The translations under genes and the position numbers were made by a program. The notes beneath the pieces are model-generated. The model made no database searches. It had not been told where the DNA came from and worked only from the letters and a program-made list of their open reading frames with translations. 35,181 nucleotides of DNA from a virus. Location: the IMG/VR virus record IMGVR_UViG_3300036768_000131, positions 1 to 35,181 of that record; one strand, given 5' to 3'. Below, piece after piece: positions 16,674 to 23,248 of the stretch (its first letter is position 1; every line of letters begins with the position of its first letter).

Positions 16674-17206
16674 TCGCGTTGCCGTCTTTCTGGCCTTGGG
16701 CGCTGGTGGCAATCGTATCCGCTGCCGCTGGTGCAACGGTTGGCTACTCATGGGAACACCGCGCCCGCGTTGCCGAAGTCGCCCAGATTCGCGCCGAAGT
16801 TGCCCGCCGCGAAGCCGCCGCCGCTGAGGAATCCCGCCGCCGCATCGAGGCAGCCAGCCGCGCCGCCGATGCCGTCATCGCCCAACGCGACGCCCGCATT
16901 GCCGAACTCGACGCCGCCACCCGGAGACTTCGCCATGATCTCGCAACCGTCACGACTGGCCGCGCCTGCCTGTCTGCTGCTGCTCGCCGCGTGCTCCACG
17001 ATGCACCGGCCTTTGCAGGCCCCGACGTGCCCGCGCCCGCCAGCAGCACTGCTGGCGCCACTGCCGCCTCTGCCGCCGATTCCGGCGACAGCACAGACGC
17101 AGACGTTGCCGGGTGGATCATCGACGCCGCAAGCCTATACGAAGCCTGCCGCGCCCGCATCGACGCGCTCCGGCAGTGGGACGCCCAGGTGAACCCTGGG
17201 CGCTGA
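16670..17206 (+). CDS. Rz: Inner-membrane spanin subunit Rz
   Basis: This 178-residue protein has one N-terminal membrane helix (FWPWALVAIVSAAAGATVGY) followed by a long Ala/Glu/Arg-rich coiled-coil region (about residues 30-90, for example RREAAAAEESRRRIEAASRA) and a C-terminal helix with EACRARIDALRQWD. It fits Rz, the i-spanin that crosses the periplasm and pairs with Rz1 to fuse the membranes at the end of lysis. The ATG overlaps the lysozyme stop. The Rz1 gene lies wholly within it in another frame, as in lambda. Confidence 0.88.
   Translation: MIALPSFWPWALVAIVSAAAGATVGYSWEHRARVAEVAQIRAEVARREAAAAEESRRRIEAASRAADAVIAQRDARIAELDAATRRLRHDLATVTTGRACLSAAARRVLHDAPAFAGPDVPAPASSTAGATAASAADSGDSTDADVAGWIIDAASLYEACRARIDALRQWDAQVNPGR
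16935..17192 (+). CDS. Rz1: Outer-membrane spanin lipoprotein Rz1, embedded in Rz
   Basis: This 85-residue reading frame starts at ATG 16935 with GGAG at 16923-16926. It has a short signal peptide with a lipobox L-A-A-C (C20) and a proline-rich mature part (PRPPAALLAPLPPLPPIPA). These are the marks of Rz1, the outer-membrane half of the spanin. It is embedded out of frame inside Rz. The start nearer to 16731 in the same frame would put the lipobox internally and is rejected. Confidence 0.9.
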   Translation: MISQPSRLAAPACLLLLAACSTMHRPLQAPTCPRPPAALLAPLPPLPPIPATAQTQTLPGGSSTPQAYTKPAAPASTRSGSGTPR

Positions 17207-17221
17207 CCACTGCCGCACAGA

Positions 17222-17446
17222 TCACCATCCGCCCATCCACTCCCGCATCAGGCGCGCAATCTCAGGCAGCTCTTCCAGCCTCGCGATCCCGCCACCTGGA
17301 AGCGCATACACGCCGGGTATCGGCTCATAGACCCTCAGCCCGGCGCGATTACGCCTCACCGTGATCGCCGGGGTGAACCTGAACCCGCCGACGGACACGA
17401 TGCCGATGTCATCCTGCGGTTGTGGATTGCTTTTGATTCTCTTCAT
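17222..17446 (-). CDS. Hypothetical small protein, last gene of the leftward operon
   Basis: This 74-residue protein begins MKRIKSNPQPQDD, then has GGFRFTPAITVRRNRAGLRV and PIPGVYALPGGGIARLEELP. ATG at 17446 follows GAGG at six bases. I do not recognise the family. The beta-rich pattern suggests a small folded domain. It ends only 15 bases from the convergent Rz gene, and no hairpin terminator is visible between them, so transcripts may run into each other. Confidence 0.55.
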   Translation of the reverse strand: MKRIKSNPQPQDDIGIVSVGGFRFTPAITVRRNRAGLRVYEPIPGVYALPGGGIARLEELPEIARLMREWMGGW

Positions 17447-17463
17447 GCCTACCTCGCAACTCA

Positions 17464-17943
17464 TCATTTGAAAACCACCGTCACGCCATCGTCGGCGCGG
17501 CGCACTTCGGCAATGCCGCGCCACTCCAGATGATCGAAGGCGTCACGCAAATACGGATCGGCCTCGACCTGCTCGCTGGTGAGCTTCCAGTGCCCATGCT
17601 CTAGCGGCTGACCTTCTGTGCAGACGACAGACTGAGCCGCATCGTCGGCAATGCGCAGGGCGCGGCTCAAGTCGGCCCCGTGATCGCATCCGCACTCGCC
17701 AGCAGCAACGCACTCCATCGCAAGGAAGTTCTCAGGCCGTCCAGCCGCAGGGCGCGGGCACAGAGGTTGCCTGAACAGCGGCACCACGCGGCCCTCAAGC
17801 CCGCGATTGCACACGCGCAATCCGCTTGCTGCGGCGCGCTCTGTGTCATACACGCCATAGACGCGCCAGCCAGAAACAGGCAAGCCGAACTCGCCTGTCC
17901 CCCTCACCTCAAAAACCCATGCGTCCGGCTTCAGGTCTTTCAT
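17464..17943 (-). CDS. Hypothetical protein with a Cys-rich loop (159 aa)
   Basis: This 159-residue protein has a first part with VFEVRGTGEFGLPVSGWRVY and YDTERAAASGLRVCNRGLEG, and a middle that carries MECVAAGECGCDHGADL, which holds cysteines and a histidine at close spacing and may bind metal. The last 40 residues (YLRDAFDHLEWRGIAEVRRA) look like a helix then strands. ATG at 17943 overlaps the stop of the upstream gene. No family is recognised; role unknown. It belongs to a group of small leftward genes that may act early against the host. Confidence 0.55.
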   Translation of the reverse strand: MKDLKPDAWVFEVRGTGEFGLPVSGWRVYGVYDTERAAASGLRVCNRGLEGRVVPLFRQPLCPRPAAGRPENFLAMECVAAGECGCDHGADLSRALRIADDAAQSVVCTEGQPLEHGHWKLTSEQVEADPYLRDAFDHLEWRGIAEVRRADDGVTVVFK

Positions 17944-18782
17944 GCCACCGGACCCCTCACAGAGAACCTCGTTCCATCCATCACTACTTCGCGCACGCCG
18001 CGCATGAACGGCTCAATGTCGATCTCGTGGCCTTCCTTCATCCTCCTCCGATGGGATGCGACTAGATGCAGGATCGGGCGCTTTCGGCCCGTCGCAGTCA
18101 CCGGAAGTTCGCGGGCGTATAGCAGGCTCTTGACTTCTTCGGCGGTGCATCCGATGGACGCCTTGCCACCTCCAGTCCCTTCATCCGCCGTGATCTCCCA
18201 GCAGAAGCGGCGGTCTGCATGGGCTTGAAGCGCTGTACAGATCATTTCTAGCACGGCTTCGCGATCTCGCGTGATAGACCAGTCGATGCCTGGAGAATTG
18301 GACAAGCGCACTTGTCCTGCGGCGTCGATCCAACACCAGACCGTCATTCCGATCAGCAGGCCGCGCGGGTGTTTCCAGTCCTGCGAAACCCACGTCGCCC
18401 GGTATTGCGGCATGTCGGCTGGCATGGCCTTGACGCCAAGAGCGCGCAGGTCGGATGCCGAGACATGGCCGTTGATGCGGCGCAGGTAGCAGGCGTGTGG
18501 CGACTTCCGTTCGTCGGTCGGCACGCAGAAGATGCAGGTGCGAGTTTCTGGAAGAGGGTCGTTCGTCAGGTCGAAGCCGTATTGGTGCGGAAGCACGAGG
18601 CGGTCCTTGCCTGGCATGTGCGGTATCGTCTCGCGGATACCCCGCATGATTCCCGGCGTCACGCGGGATGCGCGCACCTTCATGTTCGATACGGATCGCT
18701 TGACCGGCTTGATGTAGCAGGTCTCGATCATGTTGGCGATTTCGTCCTCGAACTCTTCTTTTATCCAGCGGTCGTCGGTCAT
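17940..18782 (-). CDS. Unrecognised 280-aa protein in the leftward early operon
   Basis: This 280-residue protein starts at ATG 18782 (MTDDRWIKEEFEDEI), which avoids overlap with the HNH gene; an upstream in-frame ATG at 18866 would add 28 residues but overlaps HNH by 70 bases. Visible parts include RTCIFCVPTDERKSPHACYL (a C-x2-C and later Cys, possibly a metal site), GHVSASDLRALGVKAMPADM, GIDWSITRDREAVLEMICTA and a basic region with ASHRRRMKEGHEIDIEPFMR. It is not a known family to me. The gene is coupled to the next by ATGA. The layout suggests a globular cytoplasmic protein. Confidence 0.6.
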   Translation of the reverse strand: MTDDRWIKEEFEDEIANMIETCYIKPVKRSVSNMKVRASRVTPGIMRGIRETIPHMPGKDRLVLPHQYGFDLTNDPLPETRTCIFCVPTDERKSPHACYLRRINGHVSASDLRALGVKAMPADMPQYRATWVSQDWKHPRGLLIGMTVWCWIDAAGQVRLSNSPGIDWSITRDREAVLEMICTALQAHADRRFCWEITADEGTGGGKASIGCTAEEVKSLLYARELPVTATGRKRPILHLVASHRRRMKEGHEIDIEPFMRGVREVVMDGTRFSVRGPVA

Positions 18783-18796
18783 TCCGTACTGCCTCA

Positions 18797-19261
18797 CTAT
18801 TTCTGTCGTTGCTGGCGCCGAGGCCCGAAGTTCTTGCGAGCGCGCGCCCATGAACCACCGCGCCAAATGTCCCTAATGGTCTGCTCGCTGACACCATAGC
18901 GTTCGGCCAGCATGCGGGCGGTGTGCGCGTTGCGCGTGTCTTTCTCCGCCTTGATTTCGGCAACGTCCGCTGGCAGCAGCTTGGTCTGAATGCTTGAGCG
19001 GTTGGCGTCTGCCTGCGTCCCGCAGGCGAGATGGTGCGGGTTGACGCATGCCTTCTTGTCGCATGTGCTGTAAACGACCAGCCCGCGCGGGATCGGTCCG
19101 AACAGCATTTCCCACATCCAGCGGTGCGCGAGCGTGTCCCTGCCGCAGAAAGTCAGCTTGCCGTGGCCGCACTCCGTCATGTGCCCAAGCCACTCCCAGC
19201 AGTCATCCGGGCGCTTGCCGAGCTTCACTCGCGGCTTGATTGCTTGCCCATGATTAGGCAT
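18797..19261 (-). CDS. HNH endonuclease-like protein with C-terminal HTH
   Basis: This 154-residue protein has an HNH/treble-clef core: CWEWLGH, then AHRWMWEMLFGPIPRG and CDKKACVNPHHL, with the Cys pair and N-P-x-H-L all present. The C-terminal half (AEIKAEKDTRNAHTARMLAE, RYGVSEQTIRDIWRG) is a helix-turn-helix used to recognise DNA in phage HNH proteins. At the place where the usual first catalytic His of the motif stands (V-x-H-x-C-D), this protein reads VVYSTCD. The His is therefore replaced by Ser, so the nuclease may be weak or inactive. This could be a homing nuclease or a relic of one. Confidence 0.82.
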   Translation of the reverse strand: MPNHGQAIKPRVKLGKRPDDCWEWLGHMTECGHGKLTFCGRDTLAHRWMWEMLFGPIPRGLVVYSTCDKKACVNPHHLACGTQADANRSSIQTKLLPADVAEIKAEKDTRNAHTARMLAERYGVSEQTIRDIWRGGSWARARKNFGPRRQQRQK

Positions 19262-19279
19262 GGCTCACCATCCTTGTGG

Positions 19280-19495
19280 TCACACAGAACAAGGGGACAC
19301 CCCGGCGTCTGTGTGCGCAAGTTCACCGGCGCGATTCTTTCCGCACCCTTTACACCGCATAGCCGGTATTACGCGAGTGTGGTAATAGACGTCGTTGTAA
19401 CCACTCGTCAGTTTTGCCGTGCGACCACAATGCTCGCACTCCATTTCAGCACTGAAGTCATTACCATACCTGCTCAAGATTTTCACGATCTTCAT
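19280..19495 (-). CDS. Small zinc-ribbon protein (71 aa)
   Basis: This 71-residue protein starts at 19495, directly after a GGAGG on the minus strand. It has two CxxC knuckles, in CEHCGR and CKGCGK, about 29 residues apart, which is a zinc ribbon. Between them TSGYNDVYYHTRVIPAM is a beta hairpin. Proteins of this sort can bind DNA or other proteins; this one is unassigned. Its start lies four bases upstream of the stop of the preceding gene in transcription order. Confidence 0.7.
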   Translation of the reverse strand: MKIVKILSRYGNDFSAEMECEHCGRTAKLTSGYNDVYYHTRVIPAMRCKGCGKNRAGELAHTDAGVSPCSV

Positions 19496-19496
19496 T

Positions 19497-19823
19497 TCAT
19501 CCTCCGCAAATTGGATTTCCAGCGGCACCGCAGTATCCCCTGCGCCGCATGTGCGCAGACGATAGCGGCTCGATCCACCCAGCCGGGTTCCAGCCGTCCA
19601 GGTCGCCGTCAAACGGCCGGAATTGCCAGTCGTCTATGCCGACAGGCTTCTTCCCGGCTTCGCTCTCGCTGAGCGCGCTTGGGTTGTCAGCAACCCAGAA
19701 CCTTTGCGCACCATCGGATGGGCCGGTGATTTCCGCCCACCGCCAGAATGCTCAGCCACTCGCCATGCACAAACGCTTGATAATCGGGCACAGCTTGTTC
19801 CTTGCTTCGCTGTCTGTAAGCAT
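19497..19823 (-). pseudogene. Small Cys-rich phage protein interrupted by an in-frame TGA at a conserved Cys codon
   Basis: Read from ATG 19823 on the minus strand (GAGGAAG upstream), the frame begins MLTDSEARNKLCPIIKRL, then CMASG, then a TGA at 19752-19754 (codon 24), then AFWRWAEITG and on to a natural stop at 19497-19499. The frame is open for 84 more codons, with ordinary codon use, and includes RRRGYCGAAGNP near its end. Phage proteins of this type, as I recall, read C-P, then C-x-x-S-x-C followed by a W-R-W segment, and later G-Y-C-G-x-A-G. The TGA stands precisely at the second Cys of C-x4-C. It is most simply a point mutation TGC or TGT to TGA. The ribosome binding site and both flanks are intact. 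Confidence 0.75.
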
Positions 19824-19834
19824 GTCTGCCTTCC

Positions 19835-20020
19835 TCAAATCACCAACCAAATGACAATTGCCGCGACGCTTGCGCACAGAATGACCGCAGCCCGCATCCT
19901 GCGGCGCAGGCGCGCCTCAACCCACCGCTCCGACGGCTTCATCTCGTGGCTGCGCGTCGGGTCGCACATGTCGAACGCATCCCACAGCCCTTTGACGATG
20001 ATTGGAACATCCCGGCTCAT
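19835..20020 (-). CDS. Small protein with C-terminal membrane helix (61 aa)
   Basis: This 61-residue protein has a soluble charged N-terminal part (VKGLWDAFDMCDPTRS and RWVEARLRRRMR) and a C-terminal hydrophobic helix (AAVILCASVAAIVIWLVI). It is probably tail-anchored in the inner membrane with the N-terminus in the cytoplasm, as the Arg cluster sits just before the helix. GGAGG precedes the ATG with good spacing. It overlaps the stop of the upstream gene by four bases. The function is unknown. Confidence 0.6.
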   Translation of the reverse strand: MSRDVPIIVKGLWDAFDMCDPTRSHEMKPSERWVEARLRRRMRAAVILCASVAAIVIWLVI

Positions 20021-20334
20021 TTCCGATCCTCCACATACAGCTTGTGCAGATACTCCATCGCCTGCTGCACGCCAGCGCCAGACCTGGCACGGTATGACTC
20101 GACGTGCTCATCCAGCATCCGAGACAGCACCGACCGGACAACGGCACCGATTGCGGCATCGTCCCCGGCTTCGATTGCCTCCGATATCGCCGCCGCTTCA
20201 TGTCCGTTGGGCGCAAGATCGCCTATGAAGTCTGGAGACCGCATGACTTCCTCGCGCATCTGAACCAGATCTTCCGGCTCATCCGGCCCCATGCACTCAC
20301 GACATCCGCAGTAGGTCATGTCTGAGTAGTTCAT
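20017..20334 (-). CDS. Hypothetical acidic protein with CxCxxC motif (105 aa)
   Basis: This 105-residue protein begins MNYSDMTYCGCRECMG, with a C-x-C-x2-C cluster that could bind metal, followed by acidic helices (PDEPEDLVQMREEVMRSP, then SEAIEAGDDAAIGAVVRSVL). The C-terminal part (QQAMEYLHKLYVED) is helical. It is coupled to RecT by an ATGA overlap and has a GGAGG. It is not recognised. Being next to RecT suggests early expression. Confidence 0.6.
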   Translation of the reverse strand: MNYSDMTYCGCRECMGPDEPEDLVQMREEVMRSPDFIGDLAPNGHEAAAISEAIEAGDDAAIGAVVRSVLSRMLDEHVESYRARSGAGVQQAMEYLHKLYVEDRK

Positions 20335-21233
20335 GGCGTGGCCTCCCCATCCTCGCTATCGACCAACGCCAGCAGGTCATCGCTTGGCGCGCCTTCGCTC
20401 TGCGGCTCAGCATCATGCTGCGGCTCTTGCGGCTGCTGTGGCTCCAGGATTTCGCCCGTCTCCGCGTCGATCACCAGCGGGTTGTCCTGCGGCAGGCCCA
20501 GCTCCGCGCGTTCGTCTGCCTCGATGGCCGCGGCAAGCTCTACGCTGATTGGCAGCCACTTGAACAGCCGCCGAACCACGGTCTTGAGCGCCATCGCCTC
20601 GAAGTGCGTCACCCATGGGCCGGAGTTGCCAGCGCGCGATTGCGCACGCACCGCCTCGATCTCGCGGCGGCTCATGACGTCGAACTGGATGCCGCCGTCC
20701 TTCAGCTTTGCGACGGCATACACAAACCGCAGCTTGTCCGGCTGCGAACGGTTCGGGTTGTCGAAGTCAGGGACGTGGCGCAGGTTGCTGTCAAGCCCCA
20801 AGGTCACCTCGAACGTGTCGCCCTCATACACAGGGCGGGCCTCGATGCTGGCGATCTGCCCGCTGCGGCGTGCCAGGTCGATCATGCCGCGATAGCCGAC
20901 GATGAACTGGACTTCGGTGCGGTTGGCCCTGCGATTCTCGAACGGAATCAGGTAGGCATGCCCCAGCGGGCCTCCCGGCTCAAGGCCAAGCTGGGCGCAG
21001 GTCATGAGCGCGCCCATGAAGCTGTGCTGGTCGCAGCGCGCCAGCGCCGGGTTCTTGCGCACCTCCGTCAGCGCGACGCGCGCAAGACGGTCTGCGGTGA
21101 CGTGCTTGGGCAAAGCCAACGCCATTTGCGCCTTGATGCGCGGATCGGTCAGCAGCGCGGCGATGTCGCCGCCTGCCTGCTTGCGGGTGGTTGGGGCTTT
21201 GCCAGTGACTGCTGCCTTCAGTGAAGTTGCCAT
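20331..21233 (-). CDS. recT: RecT single-strand annealing protein
   Basis: This 300-residue protein is a standard RecT. Family features: AALALPKHVTADRLARVALT, then LTEVRKNPALARCDQHSFMG, ALMTCAQLGLEPGGPLGHAY, FIVGYRGMIDLARRSG, YEGDTFEV, and MSRREIEAVRAQS followed by GPWVTHFEAMALKTVVRRLF. The C-terminus is a low-complexity acidic, Gln/Pro-rich tail. RecT anneals DNA in recombination with the YqaJ exonuclease encoded just upstream; together they could circularise or concatemerise phage DNA. AAGGAG precedes the start. The downstream gene overlaps its stop. Confidence 0.96.
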   Translation of the reverse strand: MATSLKAAVTGKAPTTRKQAGGDIAALLTDPRIKAQMALALPKHVTADRLARVALTEVRKNPALARCDQHSFMGALMTCAQLGLEPGGPLGHAYLIPFENRRANRTEVQFIVGYRGMIDLARRSGQIASIEARPVYEGDTFEVTLGLDSNLRHVPDFDNPNRSQPDKLRFVYAVAKLKDGGIQFDVMSRREIEAVRAQSRAGNSGPWVTHFEAMALKTVVRRLFKWLPISVELAAAIEADERAELGLPQDNPLVIDAETGEILEPQQPQEPQHDAEPQSEGAPSDDLLALVDSEDGEATP

Positions 21234-21234
21234 G

Positions 21235-22212
21235 TCAAATCTCCTTCAGGATGAACCGGCGCGAGCCGGGGGTTTCGGTGGTGTGCGCTGCGATTACGTC
21301 ATCTGGCGCGTGCAGCGCTGCCGCGACCTCTTTCCAATCCGTGCGGCGGGTCGGCTTGGCAGCCCTCCAGGTCACCAGCGGTTGGCCGTTGAGCGTGAGC
21401 GCCGACCGCTCGCCAAGGGCAAGCTTGATCCGATCAATTGCGTTTTGGAAACAGACCTCTGCCTGCTCCAGGCGAGCCTTCGCGATTCGTGCGGCGTTGT
21501 AGGCGGCCAGCAGGGAATCATCAGCCTCGACGGCATCGCCGTTGTCGGACGGGAACAACCGCTCAACGTCCTTTGCCGTGGTCGGCTCCGGTGGCTGCCG
21601 CGTCAGCACGTGCCGGTGCCAAAAGTCATGCGCACGCTCCAGCATCGCCGCGATGGTCTCATCGTCCCGGTGGATGCGGCGGATCACCATCCGCTGCCCG
21701 CCGATCAGCGCGGCAACGTCGGCCCACTGCTGGCCAGTGATTGCCAGATACCACATGACCTGCGCCTGGTAATGCACCGGCACAGCGTCATCATCGCCGT
21801 CGCGGCCCCAGTCTCCAGCCTTGTAGGCGCTGGTGGTCTTGACCTCCAGCAGTCCAGCCGCGCCCAGCAGCGTGCCGCCGTCATCGGCCACACGCACGCG
21901 GCTACCTGGCGCGACAATGGCGCGGTCGATGTTGCCGATTGCCCACTCATGATCCGGGTGGCGCAGGATGCGATTGACGCGCTGCACAGAGCTTCCGGTT
22001 CGCCGTCCGTACTCGCGCGCAATCTCCCCCTCGAACAAGGTTCCCCAGTATGCGGCTTCGGCGTTGCCGATTTCTTCGGTCGATTGGCCGGTCTTGTCCA
22101 GCCAGACATCGAGGGCAGTTTTCCAGCCCTTCGGCGTCAGGCCGAGGATGGCGGCAATGTCAGAGCCGCCGATTCCGCTGCGGCGTTCAGCGAGCCATTG
22201 CTCACGGTTCAT
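21235..22212 (-). CDS. YqaJ-like viral exonuclease
   Basis: This 325-residue protein has the lambda-exonuclease/YqaJ fold signature: GIGGSDIA at 14-21, E61 in WGTLFEGEI, D96 in GNIDRAIV, and E123-x-K125 in LLEVKTT. The later HYQAQVMWYLAITG is also typical. It digests one strand of double-stranded DNA ends, giving single strands for RecT. The C-terminal third, with ALGERSALTLNGQPLVTWRA, is the helix-strand extension seen in many phage members. The gene pair is transcribed leftward and the start has a strong AAGGAGG. Confidence 0.94.
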   Translation of the reverse strand: MNREQWLAERRSGIGGSDIAAILGLTPKGWKTALDVWLDKTGQSTEEIGNAEAAYWGTLFEGEIAREYGRRTGSSVQRVNRILRHPDHEWAIGNIDRAIVAPGSRVRVADDGGTLLGAAGLLEVKTTSAYKAGDWGRDGDDDAVPVHYQAQVMWYLAITGQQWADVAALIGGQRMVIRRIHRDDETIAAMLERAHDFWHRHVLTRQPPEPTTAKDVERLFPSDNGDAVEADDSLLAAYNAARIAKARLEQAEVCFQNAIDRIKLALGERSALTLNGQPLVTWRAAKPTRRTDWKEVAAALHAPDDVIAAHTTETPGSRRFILKEI

Positions 22213-22414
22213 TTACGGCCTCCTTGACAGGCTCAACCGAGACTTTCACCCGCGACAGCGGGTGCACCGAAGAGCTCACCAGGGGCGAGAGCACGATCTT
22301 GATGGCGCGGCGCAGGGCCGCGCAGCTGGATGTGTCGAGCAGGTTGAGGTGCTCGACGGCATCGTTGACCGAAATGGTCACACGGTAGAGCTTCTTGGGC
22401 TTGTCTGTGTTCAT
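22202..22414 (-). CDS. Small hypothetical protein, first gene of the leftward operon
   Basis: This 70-residue protein starts at 22414 (MNTDKPKKLYRVTISVND), downstream of an AGAGG. The sequence has two beta strands around a helix (SCAALRRAIKIVL), a compact small domain. The upstream in-frame ATG at 22450 overlaps the operator and is less likely. The gene overlaps the YqaJ start by 11 bases. The position as first gene after the leftward promoter suggests immediate-early expression. Unknown function. Confidence 0.6.
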   Translation of the reverse strand: MNTDKPKKLYRVTISVNDAVEHLNLLDTSSCAALRRAIKIVLSPLVSSSVHPLSRVKVSVEPVKEAVNEP

Positions 22415-22416
22415 GG

Positions 22417-22446
22417 TTGCCTCTTGGGTTTGGCCTTGCGTATAAT
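22417..22446 (+). promoter_or_regulatory. Possible rightward promoter facing the Cro-like gene
   Basis: A perfect TATAAT at 22441-22446 on the plus strand is preceded 18 bases upstream by TTGCCT at 22417-22422. It would transcribe toward the gene at 22541. The -10 again lies within the dyad, which fits divergent promoters sharing one operator. The spacing is a little long. Confidence 0.4.
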
Positions 22447-22453
22447 ACACAAG
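22435..22453. promoter_or_regulatory. 19-bp dyad operator over divergent promoters
   Basis: Bases 22435-22453 form an inverted repeat with arms CTTGCGTAT and (reverse strand) CTTGTGTAT around a central A; eight of nine arm positions pair. It covers the -10 boxes in both directions. A TTTGTGTAT half-site at 23211-23219 is 8 of 9 identical to the right arm. The likely ligands are the small Cro/YdaS-like proteins at 22541 and 23249. Confidence 0.65.
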
Positions 22454-22469
22454 ACATCGCCAGATGCAA
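22442..22469 (-). promoter_or_regulatory. Leftward early promoter
   Basis: On the minus strand TTGCAT (plus 22464-22469) and TATTAT (22442-22447) are separated by 16 bases. It reads toward the 22414-17222 operon. The -10 box lies inside the dyad at 22435-22453, so a bound regulator would block it. Confidence 0.6.
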
Positions 22470-22540
22470 CAGCACGTCAGATGCCGTTCAGCGCGCGTTC
22501 ATGATATGAGCGCATGACCACAACCGGAAAGGAGGAACCC

Positions 22541-22741
22541 ATGACCATCATCCCCGAAGACGTCAAGCTGCTCGAAGAAGCCATTTCCCGCTGCGGCGGA
22601 ACCGTGATCGCGCTCGCGGAGACGCTCCGCGTAAAGCAATCCACGGCGTACCAGTGGAAGCGCAGGAAGAGCCTTCCGCATGGCTGGCGCAGGTATTTTG
22701 CAGAGGTTCTACGCGATCCAAACTGGCCTGCGAAGGCATGA
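22541..22741 (+). CDS. Cro/YdaS-like small HTH regulator
   Basis: This 66-residue protein has a compact HTH: LEEAISRCGGTVIALAETLR, then VKQSTAYQWKRRKSLPHGWR. It opens at ATG 22541 with AAAGGAGGAACCC just upstream, far better than the earlier ATG at 22514. It fits the Cro/YdaS group (short, dimeric, phage control region). It lies to the right of the divergent promoters and the operator, where Cro is in lambda. The recognition helix reads QSTAYQWKRRK. No CI-type partner is present nearby. Confidence 0.78.
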   Translation: MTIIPEDVKLLEEAISRCGGTVIALAETLRVKQSTAYQWKRRKSLPHGWRRYFAEVLRDPNWPAKA

Positions 22742-22763
22742 CCAGCAGCCGCCCGTGGGCGAC

Positions 22764-23156
22764 CTAGAACGGGATGTCCGGATCTTCCGGCTCTTGCGCA
22801 TCTTGCGGCGCCTGCTCGCCGCGACGCTCGCCCTTGGGCGACAGAATCCGCAGCTCCGACGCGACGATGCCGGTGGCGTAGCGCTCTACGCCATCTTTCT
22901 CGTATTTGCGCGTCTCGATCTTCCCCTCGACATACACCAGCGCGCCCTTGTGGACGTATTCGCCCACGATCTCGGCCAGCCGACCAAAGGCCGTGACGCT
23001 GTGCCACTCGGTCTTTTCGACGATCTCGCCGCCGTTGCGCTTGTCGCGGTAGCGCTCAGACGTGGCGACAGAAAGCCTGGCGACAGCACCGCTGCCAGTG
23101 GTGCGCATGTCAGGGTCTTTCCCGACCCTGCCGATGAGGATGGCCTTGTTGAGCAT
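22764..23156 (-). CDS. ssb: Single-stranded DNA-binding protein
   Basis: This 130-residue SSB has the OB fold: MLNKAILIGRVGKDPDMRTT, LSVATSERYRDKRNGGE, EKTEWHSVTAFGRLAEI, EYVHKGALVYVEGKI, and ATGIVASELRIL. The acidic C-terminal tip is EPEDPDIPF, like the DIPF tail of bacterial SSB which recruits host replication proteins. It reads leftward, opposite to its replication neighbours. ATG 23156 is chosen on family grounds; the ribosome binding site is weak. It ends 22 bases from the convergent Cro-like gene; a small CGCC-CGTG-GGCG hairpin lies between them. Confidence 0.95.
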   Translation of the reverse strand: MLNKAILIGRVGKDPDMRTTGSGAVARLSVATSERYRDKRNGGEIVEKTEWHSVTAFGRLAEIVGEYVHKGALVYVEGKIETRKYEKDGVERYATGIVASELRILSPKGERRGEQAPQDAQEPEDPDIPF

Positions 23157-23193
23157 GGGCGAAGCATACACCGTGGAACTGGCGCGTGCATGC

Positions 23194-23222
23194 TTGCTTC
23201 GCTGTTCGCGTTTGTGTATACA
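23194..23222 (+). promoter_or_regulatory. Rightward promoter for the replication operon
   Basis: TTGCTT (23194-23199) and TATACA (23217-23222) are 17 bases apart and lie about 26 bases before the start at 23249. A TTGT-GTAT-ACAA dyad at 23212-23223 and an operator half-site TTTGTGTAT overlap the -10, so the same regulator as at 22435 may act here. Confidence 0.55.
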
Positions 23223-23248
23223 ATTTGGCACCACAACCAGGAGGCCGT

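Noticed and set aside
16731-16934. Longer Rz1 starting at 16731
   Set aside because: It would bury the signal peptide and lipobox in the middle. ATG 16935 has its own GGAG.
17193-17222. Terminator between the late operon and the leftward operon
   Set aside because: No inverted repeat with a following T-run is found in the gap.
19718-19751. SECIS-like element after the TGA at 19752
   Set aside because: Only a 5-bp stem (CGGTG with CACCG) is visible at about the right place, and the loop does not show the bulged U and GU apical pattern expected. It was not annotated as a SECIS.
22741-22764. Rho-independent terminator between the convergent Cro-like gene and SSB
   Set aside because: The CGCC-CGTG-GGCG hairpin is very short and has no T-run.
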